Shown: piece after piece, positions 6,532-12,921 of the stretch
Position numbering within the stretch: position 1 is the stretch's first letter
Layout: each line of letters starts with the position of its first letter
NCBI GenBank assembly: GCA_022712835.1
Contig: JAFLJU010000581.1
Coordinates: 1-12,921 of the forward strand
Length of the DNA: 12,921 bases
Origin: Desulfobacteraceae bacterium
GTDB lineage: Bacteria; Desulfobacterota; Desulfobacteria; Desulfobacterales; Desulfobacteraceae
Direction of reading: 5' to 3'
Translations under genes and position numbers: made by a program
The notes under the pieces: model-generated
What the model was told of the DNA's origin: nothing
What the model saw: the letters and a program-made list of their open reading frames with translations, nothing else
The model's database searches: none

Positions 6532-7293
6532 ATGGACATTGCTTCGATTATTGGTGTTGTCTCAGGGATAGGATTTATACTGGGTACCATTCTTTTGGGT
6601 GGCAGTCTTATGGGGTTTATCAATATCCCATCTATTCTCATCGTTGTGGGGGGAACCGTTGCCGCCACCCTGGTCGGCTATACCCTGTCTGATTTTTTGG
6701 GTGTGTTTAAAACCGCAATGAAGGTTTTCATATTTAAGATTGAAAAACCTGAGAATATCATTGCCAACCTGGTTGAGATATCCAATAAGGCCAGAAAAGG
6801 GGGGCTGCTTTCCATAGAAGGGGATATCCAAACCACCCCCGACCCCTACCTTGCCCAGGCACTCCAAATGACGGTGGATGGGGTTAAAACCGGTGATATT
6901 TCGGCCATCATGCAAAAAAAGATGTCATTGACCAAAAAAGGACTGGATACCGGTGCAAATATGTTTTCCAGCATGGGGGCCTATGCGCCGGCCTTTGGAA
7001 TGATCGGAACCCTGATCGGTCTTGTCCAGATGCTTGCCAACCTGGATGATCCTTCTTCCATCGGACCCAAGATGGCCGTGGCCATGATCACGACCTTTTA
7101 CGGAGCCATTATGGCCAATCTGTTTTTTCTTCCCATGAGCGATAAACTTGCGGGAAGAAATGAGGAAGAAATTACCAATATGAACATCATTTTTGAAGGG
7201 ATTCTTTCTATCAGGGAAGGAGAGCATCCCAAACTTATGGAAGACAAGCTCAAGGTGTATCTGGCAGAAAGCAAGGACCCAGAAAAAAAATAA
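6532..7293 (+). CDS. motA: Flagellar stator protein MotA/PomA
   Basis: The inner-membrane stator subunit that, with MotB, forms the ion channel driving flagellar rotation. It has 253 aa, normal for the family. Four membrane segments are visible at about 3-23, 30-52, 148-170 and 180-200. The large cytoplasmic loop carries the conserved charged pair that contacts FliG (KARKGGLLSIE, Arg88 and Glu96 corresponding to E. coli Arg90 and Glu98). TM3 has YAPAFGMIGTLIGLV with the functional proline, and TM4 has DPSSIGPKMAVAMITTFYG. Threonines at 160 and 187/188 and the DPSSIGP loop resemble the sodium-type PomA group, but coupling ion choice is uncertain. It starts 3 bp after the HD-GYP-like gene and precedes motB by 23 bp. 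Confidence 0.95.
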   Translation: MDIASIIGVVSGIGFILGTILLGGSLMGFINIPSILIVVGGTVAATLVGYTLSDFLGVFKTAMKVFIFKIEKPENIIANLVEISNKARKGGLLSIEGDIQTTPDPYLAQALQMTVDGVKTGDISAIMQKKMSLTKKGLDTGANMFSSMGAYAPAFGMIGTLIGLVQMLANLDDPSSIGPKMAVAMITTFYGAIMANLFFLPMSDKLAGRNEEEITNMNIIFEGILSIREGEHPKLMEDKLKVYLAESKDPEKK

Positions 7294-7316
7294 TATATTA
7301 GAAAAGAGAATAGACT

Positions 7317-8126
7317 ATGGCTGATGAAACCGGAGCAGAAGCAGAAGCGCAGATATCGCTGTCCCCTCCGCCCGAAGAGGGGAAAAAAAAGTCTGCAGGG
7401 GCTCCTGCCTGGATGGCCACCTTTGCGGATCTTGTGACGCTTTTGATGTGTTTTTTTGTTTTGCTCTTTGCCATGAGTACCACCCAGCAGGAAACCTACA
7501 AGGAATTGGTGCAATCTTTGCGAAGCGCTTTGGGATCCCAGGCCGTGCCAGAATCGGGTACAAGGGAAGGACTGACAATGCATGCGGTTCCTTCTGAAGA
7601 GCCCTCGGAAAATCAGCAGATAGACGAATTGGGCGGGATGATCGAAAAGGAATTGGAAGAAATTGTCTCCGAGGTCAGGGAATTGGTGTTGTTTAATAAG
7701 CTTGGTGGGGAAGTGAGTGTCACCAAAACCGAAGATGGGGTGGTCATTACCATGTCCGATTTGCTTCTTTTTGCCCAAGGGGGGGCTAGGCTCAGTGATA
7801 AAGGACACGATATTCTTAAAAAGTTGGCATCGGTTCTGTCCAAGCTTGCCTACCGGGTCAAGATAAAAGGGCATACGGACTCTGAGCCCATCTCTTCAAA
7901 TCAGTACCCGTCCAACTGGGAATTGTCCAGTGCCAGGGCATCAACCGTGGTGCGATTATTGATTCAAAACGAGGTTTCTCCAAAATATGTCTCAGCGGAA
8001 GGGTATGCCCAATACCATCCGGTTGCGACCAATGACACTGCCAGGGGCAGGGCCAGAAATCGGCGGGTGGAAATTGTATATGAGCGGGATAGCATTGCCC
8101 GGCAGTTTGTTGATATGGGGCGGTGA
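7317..8126 (+). CDS. motB: Flagellar stator protein MotB/PomB
   Basis: The stator subunit that supplies the ion-binding aspartate and anchors the complex to peptidoglycan. It has 269 aa. A cytoplasmic tail (1-31, charged) leads to one membrane segment (about 33-55) with the ion-binding Asp38 (WMATFADLVTLLMCFFVLL). A linker containing the plug region follows, then an OmpA/MotB peptidoglycan-binding domain (about 145-258) with IKGHTDSEPI (183-192), NWELSSARA (200-208) and ARGRARNRRVEI (242-253). The MCFFVLL stretch after the Asp resembles PomB more than E. coli MotB, hinting at sodium coupling. An AGAGA-type ribosome binding site lies in the 23-bp gap after motA. It is the last gene of the run, and a minus-strand terminator follows at once. 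Confidence 0.95.
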   Translation: MADETGAEAEAQISLSPPPEEGKKKSAGAPAWMATFADLVTLLMCFFVLLFAMSTTQQETYKELVQSLRSALGSQAVPESGTREGLTMHAVPSEEPSENQQIDELGGMIEKELEEIVSEVRELVLFNKLGGEVSVTKTEDGVVITMSDLLLFAQGGARLSDKGHDILKKLASVLSKLAYRVKIKGHTDSEPISSNQYPSNWELSSARASTVVRLLIQNEVSPKYVSAEGYAQYHPVATNDTARGRARNRRVEIVYERDSIARQFVDMGR

Positions 8127-8130
8127 CCGT

Positions 8131-8156
8131 AAAAAACTCATGGCAATTGCCATAAG
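8131..8156 (-). terminator. Intrinsic terminator of the dnaX-to-HDOD operon
   Basis: On the minus strand an 8-bp stem, CTTATGGC with GCCATGAG (one G-T wobble), closes on an AATT loop and is followed directly by six Ts (8136-8131). It begins 2 nt past the HDOD stop codon (8161-8159). The core ATGGCAATTGCCAT (8140-8153) is a perfect palindrome. On the plus strand the structure is weaker and lacks a T-run, so it serves motB poorly. Confidence 0.72.
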
Positions 8157-8158
8157 CT

Positions 8159-9001
8159 TTACATAGGCCTGTTGATCCTGGCATCTTCCAGGGCGATTTC
8201 AAGCTCAGCCACCCCAATTTCCGGTATTCCCAGGAGATCGGCCTCCCTTGAGCTGACAATTCCGGATAGATCTGCTTGAGGGTCATTTTTCTCCATTTTG
8301 ATACAGACGTTGTTCACAAGTCTTACGATGACTAAAAGCATGTCCGAGCGATCGTATTCTTGCGCATGGTGATCCCTGGCAATGAGCCGATATTGTTCCG
8401 GTAAATACCATTTCGTGAGAAGGGAAAACCCTAGCACCGAGTGGAGGTTGTCCAGTATTTTTTCGATGAGCTGGGGGGTTGGTTTGAACCCGGCTGTTTT
8501 GGACGCAAGTATTTTCTCAAGAGCGGTGAGCAGATATAATTTTCCCATGTCATGGAGCAGGCCGGCAATGAATGCTTTGGGGATTAATTCTTCCATGGAA
8601 AGGTACTTGGCCGTCCACAAAGATCCGATGGCACAGGACACCGAATGGCTCCATAAACGTTTCTGGTATGATCGAATCAAGGGGTTGGATGAAGTGAAGT
8701 TCTGTTGATGGATTACCTTCATGATAATATTGACCATTGTATTCTGCCCCAGTCGCACCAGGGCATCCTTGATGGTTTCAACATCACCCAATCCTCTGTA
8801 AAAGGGGGAGTTGGCCGTTTTGAGCACCTGGCTTGTCAGGGTGGGATCCATTCGAATCATTCGGGCCAACACATTGAAATCCGGGTCGCTTTTGGTGGCT
8901 TCTCCTTGAATTTTCAGGGCCTTGGGATTGAGTACGGGAAGGGAGTCATCTTTTTTGAGCTGCTGTTTGATAATATCAATGATACTGGCTTTTTGTTGCA
9001 T
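8159..9001 (-). CDS. HDOD-domain signalling protein
   Basis: A 280-aa protein made almost entirely of one HDOD domain, an HD-superfamily module usually regarded as non-catalytic and found in bacterial signalling and motility regulators. Features seen include LPVLNPKALKI (21-31), IRMDPTLTSQVLKTANSPFY (49-68), TIKDALVRLG (76-85), H118 (WSHS), GLLHDMGK (147-154) with H150/D151, H187 (LHSVLG), WYLPEQYRLIARDHH (198-212) and a C-terminal AELEIALEDA helix. The HD-type residues are largely present, as in many HDOD proteins, but the final acidic ligand position appears to be Asn. AGGAG (plus coordinates 9012-9016) inside the end of the upstream ATPase gene sits 10 nt before the ATG, with a 5-bp gap between the genes. 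It is last in its operon and is likely to act with the neighbouring ATPase or motility genes; no partner is shown by sequence. Confidence 0.88.
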   Translation of the reverse strand: MQQKASIIDIIKQQLKKDDSLPVLNPKALKIQGEATKSDPDFNVLARMIRMDPTLTSQVLKTANSPFYRGLGDVETIKDALVRLGQNTMVNIIMKVIHQQNFTSSNPLIRSYQKRLWSHSVSCAIGSLWTAKYLSMEELIPKAFIAGLLHDMGKLYLLTALEKILASKTAGFKPTPQLIEKILDNLHSVLGFSLLTKWYLPEQYRLIARDHHAQEYDRSDMLLVIVRLVNNVCIKMEKNDPQADLSGIVSSREADLLGIPEIGVAELEIALEDARINRPM

Positions 9002-9006
9002 GGGTG

Positions 9007-10884
9007 TCAGACTCCTAGCAATCTGTTAATTTCATGGATGGGCCGGGGGGGAAGCAGCCGGGGGATGCATCTGAAGGTTTCTTCCAGGGTGGTGACGCCA
9101 AGGGCCACTTTGGACAGTGCATCTTCCATTAAGGTTACAAGTCCAGTTGTTTCTATACTGATTTTCCGCAGTTCATAGCTGGATTTACAGGTTAGAATCG
9201 CTTCTCTGACAAATTCGTTGAGGACCAGCATTTCAAATACCGCCACACGGCCCTTATACCCGGTATGGTTGCAAACCGGACATCCGCTTCCTTTCAACAG
9301 GGTGTATTTCCCCATATCCTCGGGGTTGTAACCGAGCATTTTCAGGTCCGAGGAAGAGGGTTTATAGGGTTTCTGGCAATGGGGGCATACCCGTCGCAGC
9401 AGCCGCTGGGCCAGGACACATATCACGGTGGAGGAGATTAAAAAGGGCTCAACTTCCATATTCATCAGCCGGATCAAACCGCTGATGCTGTCTTCGGTAT
9501 GAAAGGAGGTGAGTACCTTGTGGCCGGTGAGTGCTGCATGAACCGCCACGTTGGCCGAATAATTGTCCCGGATTTCCCCGATAACAATCACATCTGGGTC
9601 CTGGCGAACGATATGGCGAAGGGTTTCCTCAAAGGTTCTAGCTATACCCGGATCAATTGAACATTGGGCGATACCCTCCACCACATATTCAACCGGGTCT
9701 TCGGCGGTCACAATGCTGATTTGAGGGCTTGCTATCTCCGATACGCAGGAATAAAGTGTGGTTGTCTTGCCGGAACCCGTGGGTCCGGTGATAATCATGA
9801 CCCCGGAGGGGACATTCAAAACATCTTTCCTGAACCGGTCTAACATTTTGGGCGGCATTCCCATTTGTTCAAACTTTAAGATTTGATCAATTCGGTTTAA
9901 AATTCGCAGGACAATCTTTTCACCGAACACGGTAACAAAAATCGAGACTCTCAGGTCTAAATCATTCCCTTTGTGTTCAAAGGTCATTCTGCCGTCCTGG
10001 TGACGCCTTTTTTCTGCGATATTGGCTTTGCAAAGAATCTTTATCCGGGATGCAACCATGTTGGTGGCATTGGCTGGGAACATCTTGTAGGGAACCAAAA
10101 TTCCATCTATCCGAAATCTCACCTGGAGTCTTTCTTCAAAGGGTTCAATGTGGATATCGGAGGCTCCCTGGTCGACGGCATTGCCGATTATGGTTTCCAC
10201 GATGCCGATGGCGGTGTTTTCATCCACTATGGTTTTGGTACGAATATTACCGGTTCCCAGCTTCTCCAGCTTTTTTTCGATCATACTCGGGGAGGCAATC
10301 CCCGTGATATAATTTGTACCAAACAGTTTGCGTGCTCCCAGAATATCACTTTTGCTAAAAGGGTCTGCAAAGGCGATAAGAATTTTTCCCTTAATCTGTT
10401 TCACGGGAAGAAAATTATTGGACATACACCATTTGATGGGAATATTTTCAATAACTTTGCTGTCAACATCCTCAATGGACAGGTCAATGAATGGAAACCC
10501 AAGCTGGACCGAGAGCGCATCGATAAAAGCGCTCTCACTCATGAATTGGTTTTCAACAATGATTTGGCCCAGCCGTTTGTTCTTTTGGCTTTTTTGAATA
10601 CTTAGGGCAGCCGTAAGCTTTTCACGGCTCATATATCCAAGTTCCACCAGGAGATCACCGATCCGCAGAGAAAGACGATTGGTACGCAACACATCCTTTA
10701 TCAGCTTTTCATCTACGTATTTTAGATCTTTTAAGGTGTCGATCAGGGTTTTATCCGGGGAAAGTTTAGACTTTACCCGCATGGCATACATGGCTTTTTG
10801 CTTTGTCAGCAGACCCTTTTTTAACAAGAGAGAAACAATTTCGCCGGGTTTATTTGCCTCTTCTTGGATTTCCACTGGTTTCAT
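9007..10884 (-). CDS. GspE/PilB-family ATPase with MshEN-type N terminus
   Basis: A second secretion/pilus assembly ATPase, 625 aa. Residues 13-70 look like a divergent first MshEN-like helix bundle. Residues 72-137 fit the MshEN pattern: RIGDLLVELGYMS (74-86) to Q97, then RLGQIIVENQFMS (104-116) to Q127. MshEN domains of some PilB/MshE/GspE relatives bind cyclic-di-GMP. The ATPase core spans about 220-600, with Walker A GPTGSGKTT (367-375), an Asp box (E395/D396), Walker B VIGEIRD with Glu437, a His box (GHKVLTSFHT, 454-463) and zinc cysteines C500, C503, C535 and C538. Its ATG overlaps the stop of the YkgJ-like gene (ATGA) and there is no good Shine-Dalgarno sequence, so translational coupling is likely. 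It is clearly diverged from the other ATPase in this window. The machine it powers is not encoded here. Confidence 0.92.
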   Translation of the reverse strand: MKPVEIQEEANKPGEIVSLLLKKGLLTKQKAMYAMRVKSKLSPDKTLIDTLKDLKYVDEKLIKDVLRTNRLSLRIGDLLVELGYMSREKLTAALSIQKSQKNKRLGQIIVENQFMSESAFIDALSVQLGFPFIDLSIEDVDSKVIENIPIKWCMSNNFLPVKQIKGKILIAFADPFSKSDILGARKLFGTNYITGIASPSMIEKKLEKLGTGNIRTKTIVDENTAIGIVETIIGNAVDQGASDIHIEPFEERLQVRFRIDGILVPYKMFPANATNMVASRIKILCKANIAEKRRHQDGRMTFEHKGNDLDLRVSIFVTVFGEKIVLRILNRIDQILKFEQMGMPPKMLDRFRKDVLNVPSGVMIITGPTGSGKTTTLYSCVSEIASPQISIVTAEDPVEYVVEGIAQCSIDPGIARTFEETLRHIVRQDPDVIVIGEIRDNYSANVAVHAALTGHKVLTSFHTEDSISGLIRLMNMEVEPFLISSTVICVLAQRLLRRVCPHCQKPYKPSSSDLKMLGYNPEDMGKYTLLKGSGCPVCNHTGYKGRVAVFEMLVLNEFVREAILTCKSSYELRKISIETTGLVTLMEDALSKVALGVTTLEETFRCIPRLLPPRPIHEINRLLGV

Positions 10885-11306
10885 ATTTTTAGGGATTGAT
10901 CCAATCTTTGGGATTCAAGGGCAACAATGCGTTGAAGATCTTTGTGCGGAACCTCTTCTTTTATCCCCGGGCAGGCACTTGCCATGGCCGTCCAGTTCTC
11001 AGGGTTTTTGATGAGGGTCTTAAGATAGGGCCATGCCTTGCACATATAGGGTTTGACAGGGTGAATTGTGCATTGTTTTTCTTTGTCAAAAAAAATACAA
11101 GACCCATCGGTACCAAGAGTGAGCAAGGGTCTGGACCCGGAATAATCGCAATAGGTTGCAATAAATGTGGTTGGGTCAGCCTGGATAAAGGTCGCAATGT
11201 TGGCAATGTCCTGGTCGGTCACATAGGTGCCGCCAAACCCATTGCAGCAATCCCCGCAGAGTTGGCATTCAAATATATCTTGGGCGGTCTTGTAATTAGA
11301 ATCCAT
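10881..11306 (-). CDS. YkgJ-type CxxCxxCC metal-binding protein
   Basis: A 141-aa protein of the YkgJ/UPF0153 family, predicted to chelate zinc or iron through a cysteine cluster. It has nine cysteines: the signature CQLCGDCC (C14, C17, C20, C21), then C53, C70 (GSCIFFD), C79 (CTIHPVKPYMC, with C89) and C112. The Cys-x-Ile-His-Pro-x-Lys-Pro-x-x-Cys segment is typical of the family. The biochemical function is unknown; some relatives are described as Fe-S or zinc cluster proteins. The gene overlaps recR by 11 bp upstream and the ATPase gene by 4 bp downstream, which places it firmly inside the operon. A GGA about 10 nt ahead of the ATG is a weak ribosome binding site. Confidence 0.85.
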   Translation of the reverse strand: MDSNYKTAQDIFECQLCGDCCNGFGGTYVTDQDIANIATFIQADPTTFIATYCDYSGSRPLLTLGTDGSCIFFDKEKQCTIHPVKPYMCKAWPYLKTLIKNPENWTAMASACPGIKEEVPHKDLQRIVALESQRLDQSLKI

Positions 11307-11895
11307 ATCGTTTTTCCATAGCTTTTTGTAGTGTTAAGGGATCAACATATTGTAGATCCCCCCCCATGGGAACCCCGGATGCAATTCTTGTGATGGCAAG
11401 TCCCCTTGATTTAAGGCGCTCCTGGATATAGGCCGCTGTTGCTTCGCCTTCCACGTCGGTTTTTGTCGCAAGGATGATTTCTGTTACCTTGTTCGGGTCG
11501 GCCCTAAGGAATAACTCCTTTAACCGGATATCATCGGGTCCGATACCGTCAATGGGAGACAGGGCCCCTCCCAGAATATGGTAGGTCCCGGAAAAAACAT
11601 GGGTCTTTTCAATGGCAGCCATATCTTTTGGGTTTTCAACCACACAAATGAGCCCAGGGTCCCGGGTCGGGTCTGTGCAGATGCGGCACCTTGGCTGGTC
11701 GCTGAGGGCAAAACAGGAAGAACAAAGTCTGACACTGCTTTTAAGCTCAATTATATCTCCGGCAATTGCAGCGGCCTCATGATCCGGTGCATGGAGGATA
11801 TGAAGTGCCAACCGTTCAGCTGTTTTTTTTCCAATTCCCGGGAGGGTGGAAAGGGAATGGATCAGCTTTAAAATGGCTTCTGGATAATGGTTCAC
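11296..11895 (-). CDS. recR: Recombination mediator protein RecR
   Basis: RecR, 199 aa, works with RecO (and RecF) to load RecA on gapped single-stranded DNA. Its order is a helix-hairpin-helix at about 13-35 (LSTLPGIGKKTAERLA), a C4 zinc finger (C58, C61, C70, C73), and a Toprim domain at about 81-176 (LICVVENPKDMAAIE, TYHILGGALSPIDGIGP, IILATKTDVEGEATA). A C-terminal segment follows (GVPMGGDLQYVDPLTL, 174-189). The start is GTG at 11895, 6 bp after the ybaB stop codon, with no obvious Shine-Dalgarno sequence, so coupling to ybaB is likely. The dnaX-ybaB-recR order is widely conserved in bacteria. Confidence 0.96.
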   Translation of the reverse strand: MNHYPEAILKLIHSLSTLPGIGKKTAERLALHILHAPDHEAAAIAGDIIELKSSVRLCSSCFALSDQPRCRICTDPTRDPGLICVVENPKDMAAIEKTHVFSGTYHILGGALSPIDGIGPDDIRLKELFLRADPNKVTEIILATKTDVEGEATAAYIQERLKSRGLAITRIASGVPMGGDLQYVDPLTLQKAMEKRYGF

Positions 11896-11901
11896 TTAAT
11901 T

Positions 11902-12219
11902 TTATAATCCAGGGATATTTAGTCCGCCGGTGAGCTTGCCCATTTCAGCGGAAACCATTTCCTGGGATTTTGTCAGGGCATCATTGACCGCTGCCATGAC
12001 TAGGTCCTGGAGCATTTCAATGTCCTCAGGATCTACCACTTCTTTTTCAAGAAGGATGGATTCAATCTTTTGTCCCCCATTGGCAACCACTTTCACCATG
12101 CCGCCACCGGCAGATGCTTCAATTGTTTTTGTTGCCAGTTCTTCCTGGGTTTTCAACATTTTTTTTTGAAGCTTTTGGGCTTGTTTCATCATACCGTTCA
12201 TATTATTCATGTTTTTCAT
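11902..12219 (-). CDS. ybaB: YbaB/EbfC-family nucleoid-associated protein
   Basis: A 105-aa DNA-binding protein of the YbaB/EbfC family, which forms dimers that bind DNA and coat the nucleoid. The Met/Asn/Lys-rich N terminus ([20 protein letters not shown]) leads into a coiled-coil helix, then [14 protein letters not shown] (35-48), the family hallmark, and a C-terminal helix pair ([17 protein letters not shown], 66-82). AGGAG lies about 9 nt ahead of the ATG. Its place between dnaX and recR is the classic arrangement and suggests expression with replication and repair genes. Confidence 0.95.
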   Translation of the reverse strand: MKNMNNMNGMMKQAQKLQKKMLKTQEELATKTIEASAGGGMVKVVANGGQKIESILLEKEVVDPEDIEMLQDLVMAAVNDALTKSQEMVSAEMGKLTGGLNIPGL

Positions 12220-12252
12220 GTTCGAAAACTCCTATATTTTACGCGTTTGTTA

Positions 12253-12921
12253 TTAATTAATGATTTTTCCATCGAAGATGCGTTGGGCATCAAGAACCAA
12301 CGGGTGATTTTGTGCCATCATCTTCATATTGGCTATCTGTTTGTCGGGTTTGTCCGGCAGGCTGTTCTCGGACATAATGGCGATCTCGAGGTTTTTTCCT
12401 AAAAAGGATTTGCACTGCGAGAGTAATTCTTGCTTTTTTGTCCCGAGCCTGGACTTGTCAAAGCTAGAGCAATTGTGCAATTGAACCTGTATCGTTCCGG
12501 GGGTTGATTCGTTTACCTCACCCTTTGAAAGCAGGGCAAACATGAAGGGCAGCTTTTTTTCAATTTCTTTTAAAAAATTGGGCCAGGTTTTGGGGACATC
12601 TGCGGTTTCCGTTGACCCCGGGGCTGGTGCATTTCCCATCAAGTGGGCTTGGGTTAGCAAGGGGTCTTCGGGGGAAGTAGCCTCTGACGTGGTATTTGTC
12701 TGGTCAGGCCTGTCTACCATTGCCTGCTCCGTCAGTTTTGATTCTACTAATTTCGATTCTATTTGGGTGGATAGAAGATTTAACTTGTCAATGATCTGGT
12801 CCAGTTGGGCTCCCGGATTGATCTGGATCAGCTTTAACAACACCATCTCCACCGCTGTTTTTGTATGGGAGGAAAATTTTACCAGGGATTCTTCATTTAA
12901 CAATAGCTGCAACAGCATGCT
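12253..12921 (-). CDS. dnaX: DNA polymerase III gamma/tau subunit, C-terminal part (5' end outside window)
   Basis: The C-terminal part (about 222 codons) of the clamp-loader subunit DnaX. The frame stays open to the window edge, so the ATG at 12918-12916 is internal. The helical stretch ESLVKFSSHTKTAVEMVLLKL matches the end of DnaX domain III. It is followed by a low-complexity Ser/Thr/Pro linker and a C-terminal domain ending HPLVLDAQRIFDG, a tail typical of deltaproteobacterial DnaX. The ATPase domain and any tau/gamma frameshift site lie outside. Identification rests partly on the following ybaB-recR. The stop codon is 33 bp before the ybaB start. Confidence 0.85.
   Translation of the reverse strand, partial: SMLLQLLLNEESLVKFSSHTKTAVEMVLLKLIQINPGAQLDQIIDKLNLLSTQIESKLVESKLTEQAMVDRPDQTNTTSEATSPEDPLLTQAHLMGNAPAPGSTETADVPKTWPNFLKEIEKKLPFMFALLSKGEVNESTPGTIQVQLHNCSSFDKSRLGTKKQELLSQCKSFLGKNLEIAIMSENSLPDKPDKQIANMKMMAQNHPLVLDAQRIFDGKIIN

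Noticed and set aside
7098..7874. 258-codon minus-strand frame opposite motA/motB
   Set aside because: The plus strand encodes unmistakable MotA and MotB here; the antisense product is His/Phe/Gly-rich and resembles nothing known.
9973..10605. 210-codon plus-strand frame opposite the second ATPase
   Set aside because: It is antisense to the conserved ATPase core and MshEN domain and has no motifs of its own.
1..12921. CRISPR array, tRNA/rRNA genes, insertion sequences, prophage or attachment sites
   Set aside because: No evenly spaced direct repeats, cloverleaf structures, transposase or integrase motifs, or terminal inverted repeats were found on either strand.

Overview
The window is a piece of bacterial chromosome carrying housekeeping, secretion/pilus and flagellar-stator genes. 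No rRNA, tRNA, phage, IS element or CRISPR array was seen. Its style suggests an anaerobic, motile Deltaproteobacterium/Desulfobacterota, perhaps a sulfate reducer of the Desulfobacteraceae type. The clues are a biotin-dependent carboxyltransferase with its biotin domain at the C terminus, GspE/PilB-type ATPases with MshEN-like N termini, and dnaX-ybaB-recR followed by a YkgJ-like CxxCxxCC protein. The taxonomic call is inference only.

Layout. (1) 1-642 (+): C-terminal part of an OadA/PycB-type carboxyltransferase ending in a biotinyl domain, followed by a strong hairpin at about 691-716. (2) 643-955: no convincing gene. 956-1457 (+): HAD phosphatase of the phosphoglycolate phosphatase type, broken by an out-of-frame deletion in the cap region. 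(3) 1548-1577: a good sigma70-type promoter, then a GspE/PilB-family ATPase (1625-3463, +). Its end overlaps by 25 bp, tail to tail, a secreted LysM protein (3439-4497, -). (4) 4498-4604: a compact divergent promoter region built on a 9-bp inverted repeat. (5) 4605-8126 (+): a tight run of a YfbR/HDDC2-like HD nucleotidase, a receiver-like/coiled-coil/HD-GYP-like protein that has lost most metal ligands, motA and motB. (6) 8131-8156: a terminator for the minus strand. (7) 12921-8159 (-): dnaX (partial), ybaB, recR, a YkgJ-like protein, a second GspE/PilB ATPase with a recognisable MshEN domain, and an HDOD protein, packed with overlaps of 4-11 bp or gaps of 5-33 bp.

How the genes may work together. 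MotA and MotB form the flagellar stator. The upstream degenerate HD-GYP protein sits 3 bp before motA and looks like a non-catalytic regulator, possibly a cyclic-di-GMP or protein-protein switch. The 9007-10884 ATPase carries a type of domain known in some relatives to bind cyclic-di-GMP, and it is co-transcribed with an HDOD protein, a family of non-catalytic signalling scaffolds. The most interesting idea here is that this locus links motility and surface-machine ATPases to second-messenger control through HD-superfamily proteins that may not all be enzymes. The domain assignments rest on motifs read by eye. The functional link is inference.
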